From contig NZ_CP109450.1 in NCBI RefSeq assembly GCF_041438865.1, positions 7,557,501-7,621,500 on the forward strand: DNA of 64,000 nt, written 5' to 3'. Of this stretch, positions 46,286-54,655 are shown one piece after another. A program made the translations under genes and the position numbers. Source of the stretch: Streptomyces sp. NBC_01471 (GTDB taxonomy: Bacteria; Actinomycetota; Actinomycetes; Streptomycetales; Streptomycetaceae). The notes under the pieces were generated by a model. That model did not search any database. It was not told the origin of the DNA and was given only the letters and a program-made list of their open reading frames with translations. Within the stretch, counting starts at the first letter, position 1. Each line of letters opens with the position of its first letter.

Positions 46286-47619
46286 ACACCCCTGACCCCG
46301 ACACGACCACGACCGGACCCGTCCCCGCTTCCGAAGAGGCACAGCGCGAGGTGGTCGACCTCTGCGCCGAGCTGATCCGCTTCGACACCTCCAACCCCAT
46401 CAGCAACGAACGCGCCTGCGCCAACTGGGTCGTGGCCCGGCTGGCCGAGGCCGGTATCGACTCCGAGCTGATCGAGAGCGCACCGGGACGGGCCAGCGTC
46501 ATCGCCCGGATCGAGGGCGCGGACCGTGAGCGCGGCGCCCTGATGGTCCACGGCCACCTCGACGTCGTACCGGCGGACGCCTCCGAGTGGCAGGTGCCGC
46601 CGTTCTCCGGAGAGATCCGCGACGGCTATCTGTGGGGCCGCGGCGCCATCGACATGAAGGACACGGTGGCCGTCATGCTGGCCACCGCCCGGCACTTCGC
46701 CCGGACCGGCACCCGGCCCTCCAGGGACCTGGTCCTGGCTTTCCTCGCGGACGAGGAGGCGGGCGGCAAGTTCGGCGGCCACTGGCTCGTCGAGCACCGG
46801 CCCGAGCTGTTCGACGGGGTCACCGAGGCGATCGGCGAGGGCGGCGGTTTCTCGTTCGCCATCGACGACACCCGCAGGCTCTACCCGATCGAGAACGCCC
46901 AGCGCGGCATGGCCTGGATGGAGCTGACCGCCACCGGGCGCGCCGGTCACGGCTCGTCACCCAACGACGAGAACGCCGTCACCGATCTCGCCGAGTCGCT
47001 CACCCGGATCGGCCGGCACACGTTCCCCGTCCGTCTGATCGAGCCGGTGCGGGCCCTGCTCGCCGAGGCCGCCCGGCTCTACGGTGTCGAGTTCGACGAG
47101 GACGACATCGAGGGCAGTCTCGCCCGGCTCGGCCCGGTTTCGGACTTCATGCAGGTGGTGCTCCGCAACTCCGCCAACCCCACCATGTTCCAGGCCGGCT
47201 ACCAGACGAACGTCATCCCCGGCCGGGCCACCGCCCGGGTCGACGGCCGCTTCCTGCCCGGTCACGAGCAGGAACTGATCGACACCATCGACGCCCTGCT
47301 GCTGCCCTCGGTCAGCCGGGAGTGGGTCAACCACGACCTCGCGATGGAGACCACCTTCGACGGCGCGCTCGTGGACGCCATGTGCGACGCGGTGCGTGCC
47401 GAGGACCCGGACGGCCACCCGGTGCCGTACTGCAATCCGGGTGGTACGGACGCCAAGGCCTTCACCCACCTCGGCATCCGGTGCTTCGGCTTCAAGGGGC
47501 TCAAGCTCCCGCACGACCTGAACTACGGGCGGCTCTTCCACGGAGTGGACGAGCGGGTGCCCCTCGAAGGACTGCGGTTCGGTGTACGGGTGATGACCCG
47601 GCTCTGGCAGAGCGCCTGA
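46282..47619 (+). CDS. M20-family metallopeptidase/amidohydrolase
   Basis: A 445-aa zinc hydrolase of the M20 family. Zinc ligands and catalytic residues are recognisable: GALMVHGHLDVVPADASEWQ (His and Asp), GRGAIDMKDTVAVMLATARH (Asp), LAFLADEEAGGKFGGHWLVE (Glu pair), and the C-terminal NPGGTDAKAFTHLGIRCFGF with a further His. The lid domain is RGMAWMELTATGRAGHGSSP. Homologues cleave dipeptides, acylamino acids or carbamoyl compounds. ATG overlaps the permease stop (ATGA), so it is the third gene of the operon. Confidence 0.92.
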   Translation: MNTPDPDTTTTGPVPASEEAQREVVDLCAELIRFDTSNPISNERACANWVVARLAEAGIDSELIESAPGRASVIARIEGADRERGALMVHGHLDVVPADASEWQVPPFSGEIRDGYLWGRGAIDMKDTVAVMLATARHFARTGTRPSRDLVLAFLADEEAGGKFGGHWLVEHRPELFDGVTEAIGEGGGFSFAIDDTRRLYPIENAQRGMAWMELTATGRAGHGSSPNDENAVTDLAESLTRIGRHTFPVRLIEPVRALLAEAARLYGVEFDEDDIEGSLARLGPVSDFMQVVLRNSANPTMFQAGYQTNVIPGRATARVDGRFLPGHEQELIDTIDALLLPSVSREWVNHDLAMETTFDGALVDAMCDAVRAEDPDGHPVPYCNPGGTDAKAFTHLGIRCFGFKGLKLPHDLNYGRLFHGVDERVPLEGLRFGVRVMTRLWQSA

Positions 47620-47656
47620 CCGCACTGCCACGGGCCCGCCACCGGTCCGTATGCGC

Positions 47657-47691
47657 GTACGCCCTCGATGTCACGGACGCCGGGGGCGTAC
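47657..47691 (+). terminator. Possible hairpin terminator after the M20 gene
   Basis: GTACGCCC (47657-47664) and GGGCGTAC (47684-47691) are perfect 8-bp arms around a 19-nt loop, 38 nt past the stop of the operon. Confidence 0.45.
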
Positions 47692-47776
47692 TGCGTGCAC
47701 CCGGGCCGCGCGACGGAGCAGACCCCGCGATCGGGCCATTCGTCCGCGCCGCCCGGAGCCGCGCACCCGCCTCCGC

Positions 47777-48238
47777 TCAGGGGTTGCGGTAGGCCTCGAC
47801 GACACGGCTGATCACCGCGGCCGCCGTGATCAGCTCGTTCGGGGCGAAACCGTGCAGGGCGTCGTCGAGCCAGCGCCGGCCGGCCTCCTCGGCGCGCTCC
47901 ACCACTTCGCGGCCGTCCTGGGTGACCGCGATACGCCGGGCCCGGTGGTCGCCCGGTTCCCGGACCGTGCGCACCAGTCCGCGCTCCTCCAGCCCGCGGA
48001 TCTCCCGGGTGACATGAGGCGCCTGCACCAGCAGGGCCTGTGCGATCTCGCCCATCCGCAGGGGGGCCTGCGCCGCCGTGAGGGTGCGCAGCAGGGCGAG
48101 GGAGGCGCGGTCGACAGCGACTTCCGCCTGGACGCGCAGCCGCATGTGCGCGCGGTTGCCGGCCATGGTGTAGGCGAGGTCGGCGAGTGATCTGTAGAGG
48201 TCTTGGGCGGCGGAGTCGCCGGGTTCGGGATGGTCCAC
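47777..48238 (-). CDS. MarR-family transcriptional regulator
   Basis: A 153-aa winged-helix regulator: ALLRTLTAAQAPLRMGEIAQ, ALLVQAPHVTREIRGLEERG (recognition helix), and LVRTVREPGDHRARRIAVTQ (wing). The dimerisation helices lie at both ends. The start is the GTG at 48238, although the ribosome site is weak; upstream in-frame starts look worse. It is divergent from the ferredoxin-P450 pair with a palindrome in between, so it probably represses that pair and responds to a P450 substrate or aromatic acid. Confidence 0.9.
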   Translation of the reverse strand: MDHPEPGDSAAQDLYRSLADLAYTMAGNRAHMRLRVQAEVAVDRASLALLRTLTAAQAPLRMGEIAQALLVQAPHVTREIRGLEERGLVRTVREPGDHRARRIAVTQDGREVVERAEEAGRRWLDDALHGFAPNELITAAAVISRVVEAYRNP

Positions 48239-48416
48239 TCCACGATGATCCCGTACCCCGCCCGCTCCGGCTCCCCGCCTGCACGGAGCGGTCGGGGCGG
48301 ACGGCGTGGCCGGAGCCTTCCGGCGGAGGGTCCCGGAAAGTGGCCAGAAAGATGCCCTATGCATGCACTGGGGGTTCCCCAGGAGGTGAGCGGAGTACTA
48401 CCGTCCGCGATGAGAA

Positions 48417-48435
48417 GTTACTTTTGTTAAGTAAC
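48417..48435. promoter_or_regulatory. Palindrome between MarR and ferredoxin genes, candidate MarR operator
   Basis: GTTACTT (48417-48423) and AAGTAAC (48429-48435) are perfect 7-bp arms with spacer TTGTT. AT-rich inverted repeats of this size are the usual MarR binding shape. It lies 25 bp before the ferredoxin start. Confidence 0.65.
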
Positions 48436-48459
48436 GCGCCCTAGTGCTGGAGGAACGAC

Positions 48460-48651
48460 GTGCAGATCACCGTGGACACCGACAAGTGCTGTGCTGCGGG
48501 CCAGTGCGTACTCGCCGCCCCCGACGTGTTCGACCAGCGGGACGAGGACGGGATCGTCGTCGTACTGAACAGCAGCCCGCCCGCCGAACAGCACGCCGCA
48601 GTGGAGGAGGCCGCGCAGATCTGCCCGGCCGCCGCCATCACCCTGTCCTGA
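48460..48651 (+). CDS. [3Fe-4S] ferredoxin, P450 partner
   Basis: A 63-aa single-cluster ferredoxin of the Fdx1 type that reduces bacterial P450s. Cluster ligands are Cys10 (in VDTDKC), Cys16 (AAGQC) and Cys55 followed by Pro (QICPAA); the CxxCxxC position 2 is not used, giving the 3Fe-4S form. It starts with GTG after GGAGG, 52 nt upstream of the P450 gene, the usual pair arrangement for CYP105 enzymes. Confidence 0.93.
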   Translation: MQITVDTDKCCAAGQCVLAAPDVFDQRDEDGIVVVLNSSPPAEQHAAVEEAAQICPAAAITLS

Positions 48652-48703
48652 CCGCGCGGCACGGCTCCCGGAACACCTCACACCCCACTGTGGAAGGACG
48701 ACG

Positions 48704-49918
48704 ATGACCGAGGTCCCCACCGCACCACCCGCGTACACCACCCGTCGCGCCGCCGGATGTCCCTTCGACCCGCCCCCGGAGATGTCCGGACTGCTCACCT
48801 CGGAGCCGATCTCCCGGGTCACGCTCTGGAACGGCGCCACGGCCTGGTACGTGACCCGGCACGCGGACCAGGTGGCGCTGCTGCGCGACGAGCGGATCAG
48901 CGCCGACAACCGGCGGCCCTCCTACCCGAGCTTCAGCCCGGGCAGCGAGGCGACCCGCGCCCACAACCGCACCTTCATCACGATGGACGAACCGGAACAC
49001 AACGAGCAGCGCAAGCGGTTCACCGGTGACTTCACCATCAAACGGACGCAGGCCCTGCGGGAGCGCATAGAGCGCATCATCGGCGAGCTGCTGGACGGGA
49101 TGGAGAAGGCCGGATCGCCGGCCGACCTGGTCACGTCCTTCGCGCTCCCGCTGCCCTCGCTGGTCATCTGCGAGCTCCTCGGTGTCCCGTACGAGGACCA
49201 CGGGTTCTTCCAGCGGGCGAGCGCCGTCATCATCGACACCCGCAGCAGTGCGCAGGACGCCCTGGACGCCTCGCAGGAACTGGTCGACTACCTGGGCGAC
49301 CTGGTGGAGAAGAAGGCCAAGCACCCCGCCGACGACCTGCTCAGCCGGCTCGCCGCGGACTATCTGCTGACCGGGATCAGCACCCGTGACGAATGCGCCA
49401 AACAGGCGCGGCTGCTGCTGGTCGCCGGGCACGAGACCACGGCCAACATGATCGCCCTCGGCACCTGCGCGCTGCTCCAGAACCCCGAACAGCTGGCCGC
49501 GGTCCGCGACGGCAGCCCCGAGCGGGTCGCGGGCGCGGTCGAGGAGCTGCTGCGCTATCTGACCATCACGCACCTGGGGCGGCGCCGCGTCGCCGTCGAG
49601 GACATCGAGGTCGGCGGGCAGCTCATCAGGGCCGGTGATGCGGTCATCTGCGCCACCGACGTGGCCAACCGCGACCCGGAGGTCTTCGAGGAGCCCGAGC
49701 GGCTCGACATCGACCGGCAGGCCCGCAGGCACCTCGCGTTCGGCTCGGGCCCCCACCAGTGCCTCGGCCAGAACCTCGCCCGCGTCGAGCTGCAGCTCGC
49801 CTACCCGGCTCTGCTGCGCCGCCTGCCCGGCCTGCGGCTCGACCGCCCGCTCGACGAGATCCCCTTCCGTACCGACATGGCCGTCTACGGCGTCCACGAA
49901 CTGCCCGTCGCCTGGTGA
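48704..49918 (+). CDS. Cytochrome P450, CYP105-like
   Basis: Heme-thiolate monooxygenase of 404 aa. Signatures are AGHETT in the I helix (241-246), the ExxR motif ELLR (281-284) and the heme loop FGSGPHQCLG with Cys353. Other family segments include AHNRTFITMDEPEHNEQRKR and the CYP105-like N-terminus (RRAAGCPFDPPPEMSGLL). The ATG is just after GGAAGGACGACG. Together with the ferredoxin it should catalyse hydroxylation of a hydrophobic compound, with electrons from a ferredoxin reductase elsewhere. Substrate unknown; CYP105s are known for xenobiotics and macrolide tailoring. Confidence 0.93.
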   Translation: MTEVPTAPPAYTTRRAAGCPFDPPPEMSGLLTSEPISRVTLWNGATAWYVTRHADQVALLRDERISADNRRPSYPSFSPGSEATRAHNRTFITMDEPEHNEQRKRFTGDFTIKRTQALRERIERIIGELLDGMEKAGSPADLVTSFALPLPSLVICELLGVPYEDHGFFQRASAVIIDTRSSAQDALDASQELVDYLGDLVEKKAKHPADDLLSRLAADYLLTGISTRDECAKQARLLLVAGHETTANMIALGTCALLQNPEQLAAVRDGSPERVAGAVEELLRYLTITHLGRRRVAVEDIEVGGQLIRAGDAVICATDVANRDPEVFEEPERLDIDRQARRHLAFGSGPHQCLGQNLARVELQLAYPALLRRLPGLRLDRPLDEIPFRTDMAVYGVHELPVAW

Positions 49919-49924
49919 GACCCG

Positions 49925-49970
49925 CCGGTGCCGCGGACCGCCCCGGGCGTCGGGCGGTCCGCGGCACCGG
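49925..49970 (+). terminator. Strong hairpin terminator after the P450 gene
   Basis: Perfect 19-bp stem (49925-49943 with 49952-49970) with an 8-nt loop, 6 nt after the stop. Confidence 0.9.
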
Positions 49971-50110
49971 TGTTCGGCGGAGGGCGTCGGCGTCCGGCGC
50001 AGCGGCCCGTGTCCGGCCGATCGGAGAACTCGCCGAACCCGCTGCATACCCCGTCTTTACGTGGAAGGAGGACAATTGCCGAAGGGGGAGAACCGCTACA
50101 GGAGACGAAG

Positions 50111-51016
50111 ATGACACGAAGCCGCTACACCCTCGATCGCGGTCTCACCACGCGCATGGTCACCACCATGTTCCTGATCGGACTGCTGTATGTCGTCCTG
50201 GTCGGCGTGCTGCTCGTTCTGCTGCGTGGTGCCTGGCCGATCATCCTGATCGTCGCGGGTGTTCTCTTCGTCGCTCAGTTCTGGTTCAGCGACAAGATCG
50301 CGGCTCTCACCATGGGGGCGCGGGAGGTCACCGCCGAGGAGGCCCCCGAGCTGCACGGCGCGATCGACCGGATCTGCGCGCTGGCCGACATGGACAAACC
50401 GAAGGTGGCCATCGCCCAGAGTGACATCCCGAACGCTTTCGCGACCGGCCGCAGTGAGCGCACCGCACTGGTCTGTGCCACGACCGGTCTGCTGCGCCGG
50501 CTGGAGCCCGAAGAGCTGGAGGGCGTCCTCGCCCACGAGATGTCCCACGTGGCCCACCGCGACGCCGCGGTGATGACGATCGCCTCGTTCCTCGGGGTGC
50601 TGGCCGGACTCATCACCCGTATCACCCTGTGGAGCGGACTGGCCCGCAACAGCAGGAACGCCGGACCGCTCGGCCTCGCGATCGTGCTGGTCCCGCTGAT
50701 CAGCGCCGCGGTGTACGTGGTCAGCTTCCTGCTGACCCGGCTGCTCTCCCGGTACCGGGAACTGTCCGCCGACCGGGCCGCCGCCCTGCTGACCGGCCGC
50801 CCGTCTGCCCTCGCCTCGGCGCTCACCAAGGTGAACGGCCAGATGGCGCGGATCCCGACCGAGGACCTGCGGAAGGCGGAGCCGTACAACGCCTTCTACT
50901 TCATGCCCGCCTTCTCCTCGAAGGAGAGCCTGGGCCGCCTCTTCTCCTCCCACCCGACGCTCGAACAGCGGCTGGACCAGCTCGCCCGTATCTCCACCGA
51001 ACTCGCCCGTCCGTGA
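50111..51016 (+). CDS. htpX: Membrane zinc metalloprotease HtpX
   Basis: A 301-aa integral membrane M48 protease for quality control of membrane proteins. Two N-terminal spans (MFLIGLLYVVLVGVLLVLLR; WPIILIVAGVLFVAQFWFS) precede the protease domain with AHEMSHVAHRD (His142, Glu143, His146 coordinating zinc) and RYRELSADRAAA (third ligand Glu). Two further spans lie in between. The ATG has AGGAGA just upstream. A short upstream frame at 50077-50113 ends next to the start. It is followed by PspAB; HtpX and PspAB are a known actinobacterial pair. Confidence 0.94.
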   Translation: MTRSRYTLDRGLTTRMVTTMFLIGLLYVVLVGVLLVLLRGAWPIILIVAGVLFVAQFWFSDKIAALTMGAREVTAEEAPELHGAIDRICALADMDKPKVAIAQSDIPNAFATGRSERTALVCATTGLLRRLEPEELEGVLAHEMSHVAHRDAAVMTIASFLGVLAGLITRITLWSGLARNSRNAGPLGLAIVLVPLISAAVYVVSFLLTRLLSRYRELSADRAAALLTGRPSALASALTKVNGQMARIPTEDLRKAEPYNAFYFMPAFSSKESLGRLFSSHPTLEQRLDQLARISTELARP

Positions 51017-51051
51017 CACCGGGGCCCGCGGCTCGTCGTGCGGGCCCGGTG
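51017..51051 (+). terminator. Hairpin between htpX and pspAB
   Basis: CACCGGGGCCCGC (51017-51029) pairs with GCGGGCCCGGTG (51040-51051) with one bulged base and a 10-nt loop. It may partly terminate or set the ratio of the two genes. Confidence 0.45.
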
Positions 51052-51121
51052 CGTCCGTCCGTGACCGAAGAACGGGCGGGCGTCCGGCGTCCGGCCGTCC
51101 TGACCCCGTAGGAGTGCGCCC

Positions 51122-51706
51122 GTGGGATTTCTCGACAGCATCCTCGGCCGGAGCAAGCCGGTCCGCCCCGATCTGGACCAGCTGTTCGCCGTGCCGTCCG
51201 CCGCACTCACCCTCCAGGCGGGAGCCGGATTCACCCCCACCGGCATGGGGTCCGTCTGCTTCGCGGGCGTCGAGGGCGGCGGCTTCGCCCGGATCAAGCA
51301 GGACGTGGAGGAACTGCTCGACGCGGACACCGGCCGCGGCGGCGCCCCGGTCCGGTTCAGCCAGGACTCATACGGCTACACCTGGCTGCTGGCCCAGCAG
51401 CCGCCCGATGACACGGCGGCGCTCGTGAACGACCTGCACGCCGTCAACTCACTGCTGGAGGACGGCGGTTTCGGCCCGCAGCTGCTGTGCTCACTGGTCG
51501 CGTTCAAGGACGCCGAGCAGCGGCCGCTCGCGCTGGTCTATCTGTACAAGCGGGGCACGTTCTTCCCCTTCGCGCCGATGCCGGACGGTACGGAGAAGCG
51601 GAACAGCCCGCTGGAACTCCAGGTCAAGGCGGTCCTGGGGGACGACCTGCGCGTCGAGCCGGACCTCGCCCGGTGGTTCCCGGTCTGGGGTGCGCCCGGC
51701 CTGTAG
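51122..51706 (+). CDS. pspAB: PspA-associated protein PspAB
   Basis: A 194-aa cytoplasmic protein of the PspAB family, part of the PspA-type membrane-stress system in Actinobacteria. Identified from MGFLDSILGRSKPVRPDLDQ, FAVPSAALTLQAGAGFTPTG and LALVYLYKRGTFFPFAPMPD. GTG start follows AGGAG. No pspA gene is beside it; the partner should be elsewhere. It lies 105 bp downstream of htpX in the same direction, and both may respond to membrane stress. Confidence 0.88.
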   Translation: MGFLDSILGRSKPVRPDLDQLFAVPSAALTLQAGAGFTPTGMGSVCFAGVEGGGFARIKQDVEELLDADTGRGGAPVRFSQDSYGYTWLLAQQPPDDTAALVNDLHAVNSLLEDGGFGPQLLCSLVAFKDAEQRPLALVYLYKRGTFFPFAPMPDGTEKRNSPLELQVKAVLGDDLRVEPDLARWFPVWGAPGL

Positions 51707-51724
51707 AGCTGCTCCGCCCCCGGT

Positions 51725-52210
51725 TCAGCGCTGCCACCAGCGGCTCCTCGGCCTGCGGTGGCCGGGGGAAGCGGGCCGGGGTCCGGCCGGCGGAGGCGGG
51801 GGAGCGGCGGCGGGCTCCTGCCCCTGGCCGTCGGGCCGGTCCGGTCCGCCCGCGGCGCTGCCCGTGCCTGTACCTGTGCTCGGAGTCGGACTCGTACGCG
51901 TAGTTGTCCCGGTCCCGGGCGGTGGGCGGAGGCCCTCCGTCGAGTAGCTCGTGGTCGCGATGGCGTCGACGAGCTGCTGTTCGGTGAAGTCCTCCGAGCC
52001 CGCGATGTGGGGAACGAACCCCACCAGCATCCCGTCGCTGAGCACCTGCGCGTCCAGCCCCGCCGCCCCGTCCGTGTCCCAGACCGCCTCGATGTTCCAG
52101 TCGATGACGACCCGGACCCCGAACTGGTAGACACCCACCTCGGCGACGTGCGCCATCACCCCACGGGCGCGCAGCGCGGTCACCAGCCGTTCGGCGTGTT
52201 CGGAGTTCAT
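51725..52210 (-). CDS. Conserved-looking hypothetical protein with disordered tail
   Basis: A 161-aa protein of unknown function. The first 90 residues form an ordered domain (HAERLVTALRARGVMAHVAE, VGVYQFGVRVVIDWNIEAVW, LVGFVPHIAGSEDFTEQQLV), and the rest is Thr/Pro/Arg-rich and ends RRPRSRWWQR. No signal or span is seen. The ATG at 52210 has GGAGG about 11 nt upstream. It is convergent with pspAB and about 170 bp from the APC permease gene. Confidence 0.6.
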   Translation of the reverse strand: MNSEHAERLVTALRARGVMAHVAEVGVYQFGVRVVIDWNIEAVWDTDGAAGLDAQVLSDGMLVGFVPHIAGSEDFTEQQLVDAIATTSYSTEGLRPPPGTGTTTRTSPTPSTGTGTGSAAGGPDRPDGQGQEPAAAPPPPPAGPRPASPGHRRPRSRWWQR

Positions 52211-52381
52211 ACGCGGCACGACCTCCCTGGGGCGTGGTCCCGGGCACCGGGGGCGGCCCCAACAGGTAGACAAACCGGATAAATCACTACCTCGATTCCA
52301 CTGTATTCCCCGCGCGAGGGCAACGGCGGCGGCTCGGACACGGACTCGGGATCCGGGCGCGGCACGGGCCAGGACACGGGC

Positions 52382-54655
52382 TCAGATGTGGAACGGCACG
52401 GTCGTCACCACGATCTTCGGCAGGGGCCGCAGGGCGCGCCGCAGCCGCCCGCCGAGCGGGCTGTGCAGCAGACGGTGCCGCCAGTGGCGTACGACGATCT
52501 CCGGAAGGATCACCGTGATGGTCAGATCCGGGCGCTGGTGGTGCAGCGACTCGATGTAGCCGACGAGCGGAGCGACGGTCGCGCGGTACGGGGAGATGAC
52601 GATCCGCAGCGGAAGGTGGTCGCCCCACAAGAGCCAGGCCTCGCGGAAGCGGTCGGCGTCCTCGTCCCCGACGCTGACGTGCAGCGCGAGAACCGGCTGC
52701 TGGAGGGAGGCGGCATAGGCGAGCGCGCGCATGCTCGCCTGGTGCAGCGCGTCGATCAGGACGACGGAGAGGTGGCTGATCGACTCCGGTGAGTCCTCGG
52801 ACTCCCGGTCCTCCTGCGCGGCCCCGGACGCCGGCCCCACCGCGCCCGGCGGGCTCGGGGGCGGCACGGCGGGCAGCGAACTGCCGGAGCGCGGTGTGAT
52901 CGTGCGGCTGGGGACCTCGATGGTCTGCGGGTGCAGCCGCAGCGCCTCGCCCACCCGGTCGTAGTGGCGCCGGATCCGCGTGGTCACCAGCAGGAACAGC
53001 GCCACGGTGACCAGCGCCAGCCAGGCGCCCTCGGTGAACTTGGTGATTCCGGCCGTGATGAAGACGACGGCGGAGAGCAGCGCGCCGGTCGCGTTGAAGC
53101 ACAGGCTCTTGCGCCAGTGCCGGCTGCGCGCGCGCCACCAGTGCACCACCATGCCGCTCTGGGAGAGCGTGAAGGCGAGGAAGACCCCGACGGCGTACAG
53201 CGGGATCAGCGAGTCGGTCTTGCCGTCGAAGGCCACGTAGACCACCGCCGCTGCCACGGAGAGCAGGATGACCCCGTTGCTGAAGGCGAGCCGGTCGCCG
53301 AGCCGCAGGAAGACCCGGGGCGCGTGATGGTCGCGTGCCAGGAGGAAGAGCACCCGGGGGAAGTCGTTGTACGCGGTGTTCGCGGCGAGGAGGAGCACCA
53401 GCGCGGTCGCCGCCTGGGTGAAGACGTACATGCCGCCCGACCCGAAACTGCGGTGGGCCAGCTGCGAGAGCACGGTCTCCCCGGACTCGGGTACGACGCC
53501 CTCCAGATGGACCATGGCGACCGTCCCCGCGAAGAGGGCGACCAGCAGCCCGATCATCCAGGCGAGCGTGGTGCGCGCATTGCGCCAGGGGACGGGCTGG
53601 AAGGCCGGCACGGCGTTGGAGATCGCCTCGATACCGGTCATGGCCGTCGACCCCGAGGCGAAGGCCCGCATGACGAGCAGCAGGCCGACTCCCTCGACCG
53701 CGTGCTGCGGGGGCGTGGGCACCGGGACGAAACCCCGGCCCGCCGCATGGTAGAGCCCGAAGGCGACCAGCGCGGCGATGGCGATGACGAAGGCGTACGT
53801 CGGCGCCGCGAAGAGGGCACCCGCCTGCCGGACACCGCGCAGGTTCCCGGCGAGCAGCAGGGCGACGACCAGGACCCCGATCGGTACGGTATCGCCCGCC
53901 AGCCCCGGCAGCGCGGAGGTCACCGCGGCCATACCGGACGAGATGGAGACGGCGACGGTCAGGATGTAGTCGGTCATCAGACCGGCAGCCGCCACCAGCC
54001 CGGGCAGCCGGCCGAGGTTGTCCGTCGCGACGATGTACGAGCCGCCGCCCTGGGGATAGGCGCGGATCGTCTGGCGGTACGAGATCCCGACGGCCAGCAT
54101 CAGGAAGACGATCGCCAGCGCCACCGGAACCGAGTACCGGAGCCCCGGGGCGCCGGCCATCACCAGCACCGCCAGCAGCGCCTCCGGGCCGTACGCCACC
54201 GACGACAGCGCGTCCGCCGACAGCACCGGCAGCGCCACCAGTTTGCGCATCCGCTCGCGCGCGATCGCCGAACTCCGCAGCGGAGCCCCCAGGACCGCGC
54301 GCCGGATCCGGGCCCGTGTCCTGCCGGCCCCGCCCGCTTCCTCCCAGCCGACCTCGAACTCGCGGGCGCCCGAACCGGCCGGCCGGCCGACGAGCGGGGC
54401 CACCGGAACGAAACGCCCGAAGCGGGCCGGCACGATCTGCGCGGGCTTCGGGAAGCTGCCCACATCGGGATCGACGGGCAGGGCATGGCGCCAGGCCGCG
54501 GGCGCCGCCGACACCCGCCCCCACTCGTGCCCGACCAGCCGCAGCAGTGTCGACTGTTCCTCGCTGAGCTCGGGGACGGACACGAGCGGCGGGCCGGCCG
54601 CATTGTCCTGCCCCCGGTCCTCCGGGCGGGGCTCCCGGCCCCGCGCCCGGCTCAC
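52382..54655 (-). CDS. APC-superfamily permease with C-terminal UspA-like domain
   Basis: A 757-aa membrane transporter. A soluble N-terminus of about 130 residues precedes a 12-span core with the family start LPVLSADALSSVAYGPEALL, IRAYPQGGGSYIVATDNLGR and AFASGSTAMTGIEAISNAVP. After the last span at about residue 590, a cytoplasmic domain with HLSVVLIDALHQASMRALAY and ITVILPEIVVRHWRHRLLHS resembles a universal-stress-type domain. Amino acids are the likely cargo. The GTG at 54655 overlaps the TGA of the upstream gene (GTGA), so translation is coupled; a GTG at 54583 is a possible alternative. This is not a fusion with the upstream gene: the frame is open across both, but the stop and start separate them. 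Confidence 0.85.
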   Translation of the reverse strand: MSRARGREPRPEDRGQDNAAGPPLVSVPELSEEQSTLLRLVGHEWGRVSAAPAAWRHALPVDPDVGSFPKPAQIVPARFGRFVPVAPLVGRPAGSGAREFEVGWEEAGGAGRTRARIRRAVLGAPLRSSAIARERMRKLVALPVLSADALSSVAYGPEALLAVLVMAGAPGLRYSVPVALAIVFLMLAVGISYRQTIRAYPQGGGSYIVATDNLGRLPGLVAAAGLMTDYILTVAVSISSGMAAVTSALPGLAGDTVPIGVLVVALLLAGNLRGVRQAGALFAAPTYAFVIAIAALVAFGLYHAAGRGFVPVPTPPQHAVEGVGLLLVMRAFASGSTAMTGIEAISNAVPAFQPVPWRNARTTLAWMIGLLVALFAGTVAMVHLEGVVPESGETVLSQLAHRSFGSGGMYVFTQAATALVLLLAANTAYNDFPRVLFLLARDHHAPRVFLRLGDRLAFSNGVILLSVAAAVVYVAFDGKTDSLIPLYAVGVFLAFTLSQSGMVVHWWRARSRHWRKSLCFNATGALLSAVVFITAGITKFTEGAWLALVTVALFLLVTTRIRRHYDRVGEALRLHPQTIEVPSRTITPRSGSSLPAVPPPSPPGAVGPASGAAQEDRESEDSPESISHLSVVLIDALHQASMRALAYAASLQQPVLALHVSVGDEDADRFREAWLLWGDHLPLRIVISPYRATVAPLVGYIESLHHQRPDLTITVILPEIVVRHWRHRLLHSPLGGRLRRALRPLPKIVVTTVPFHI

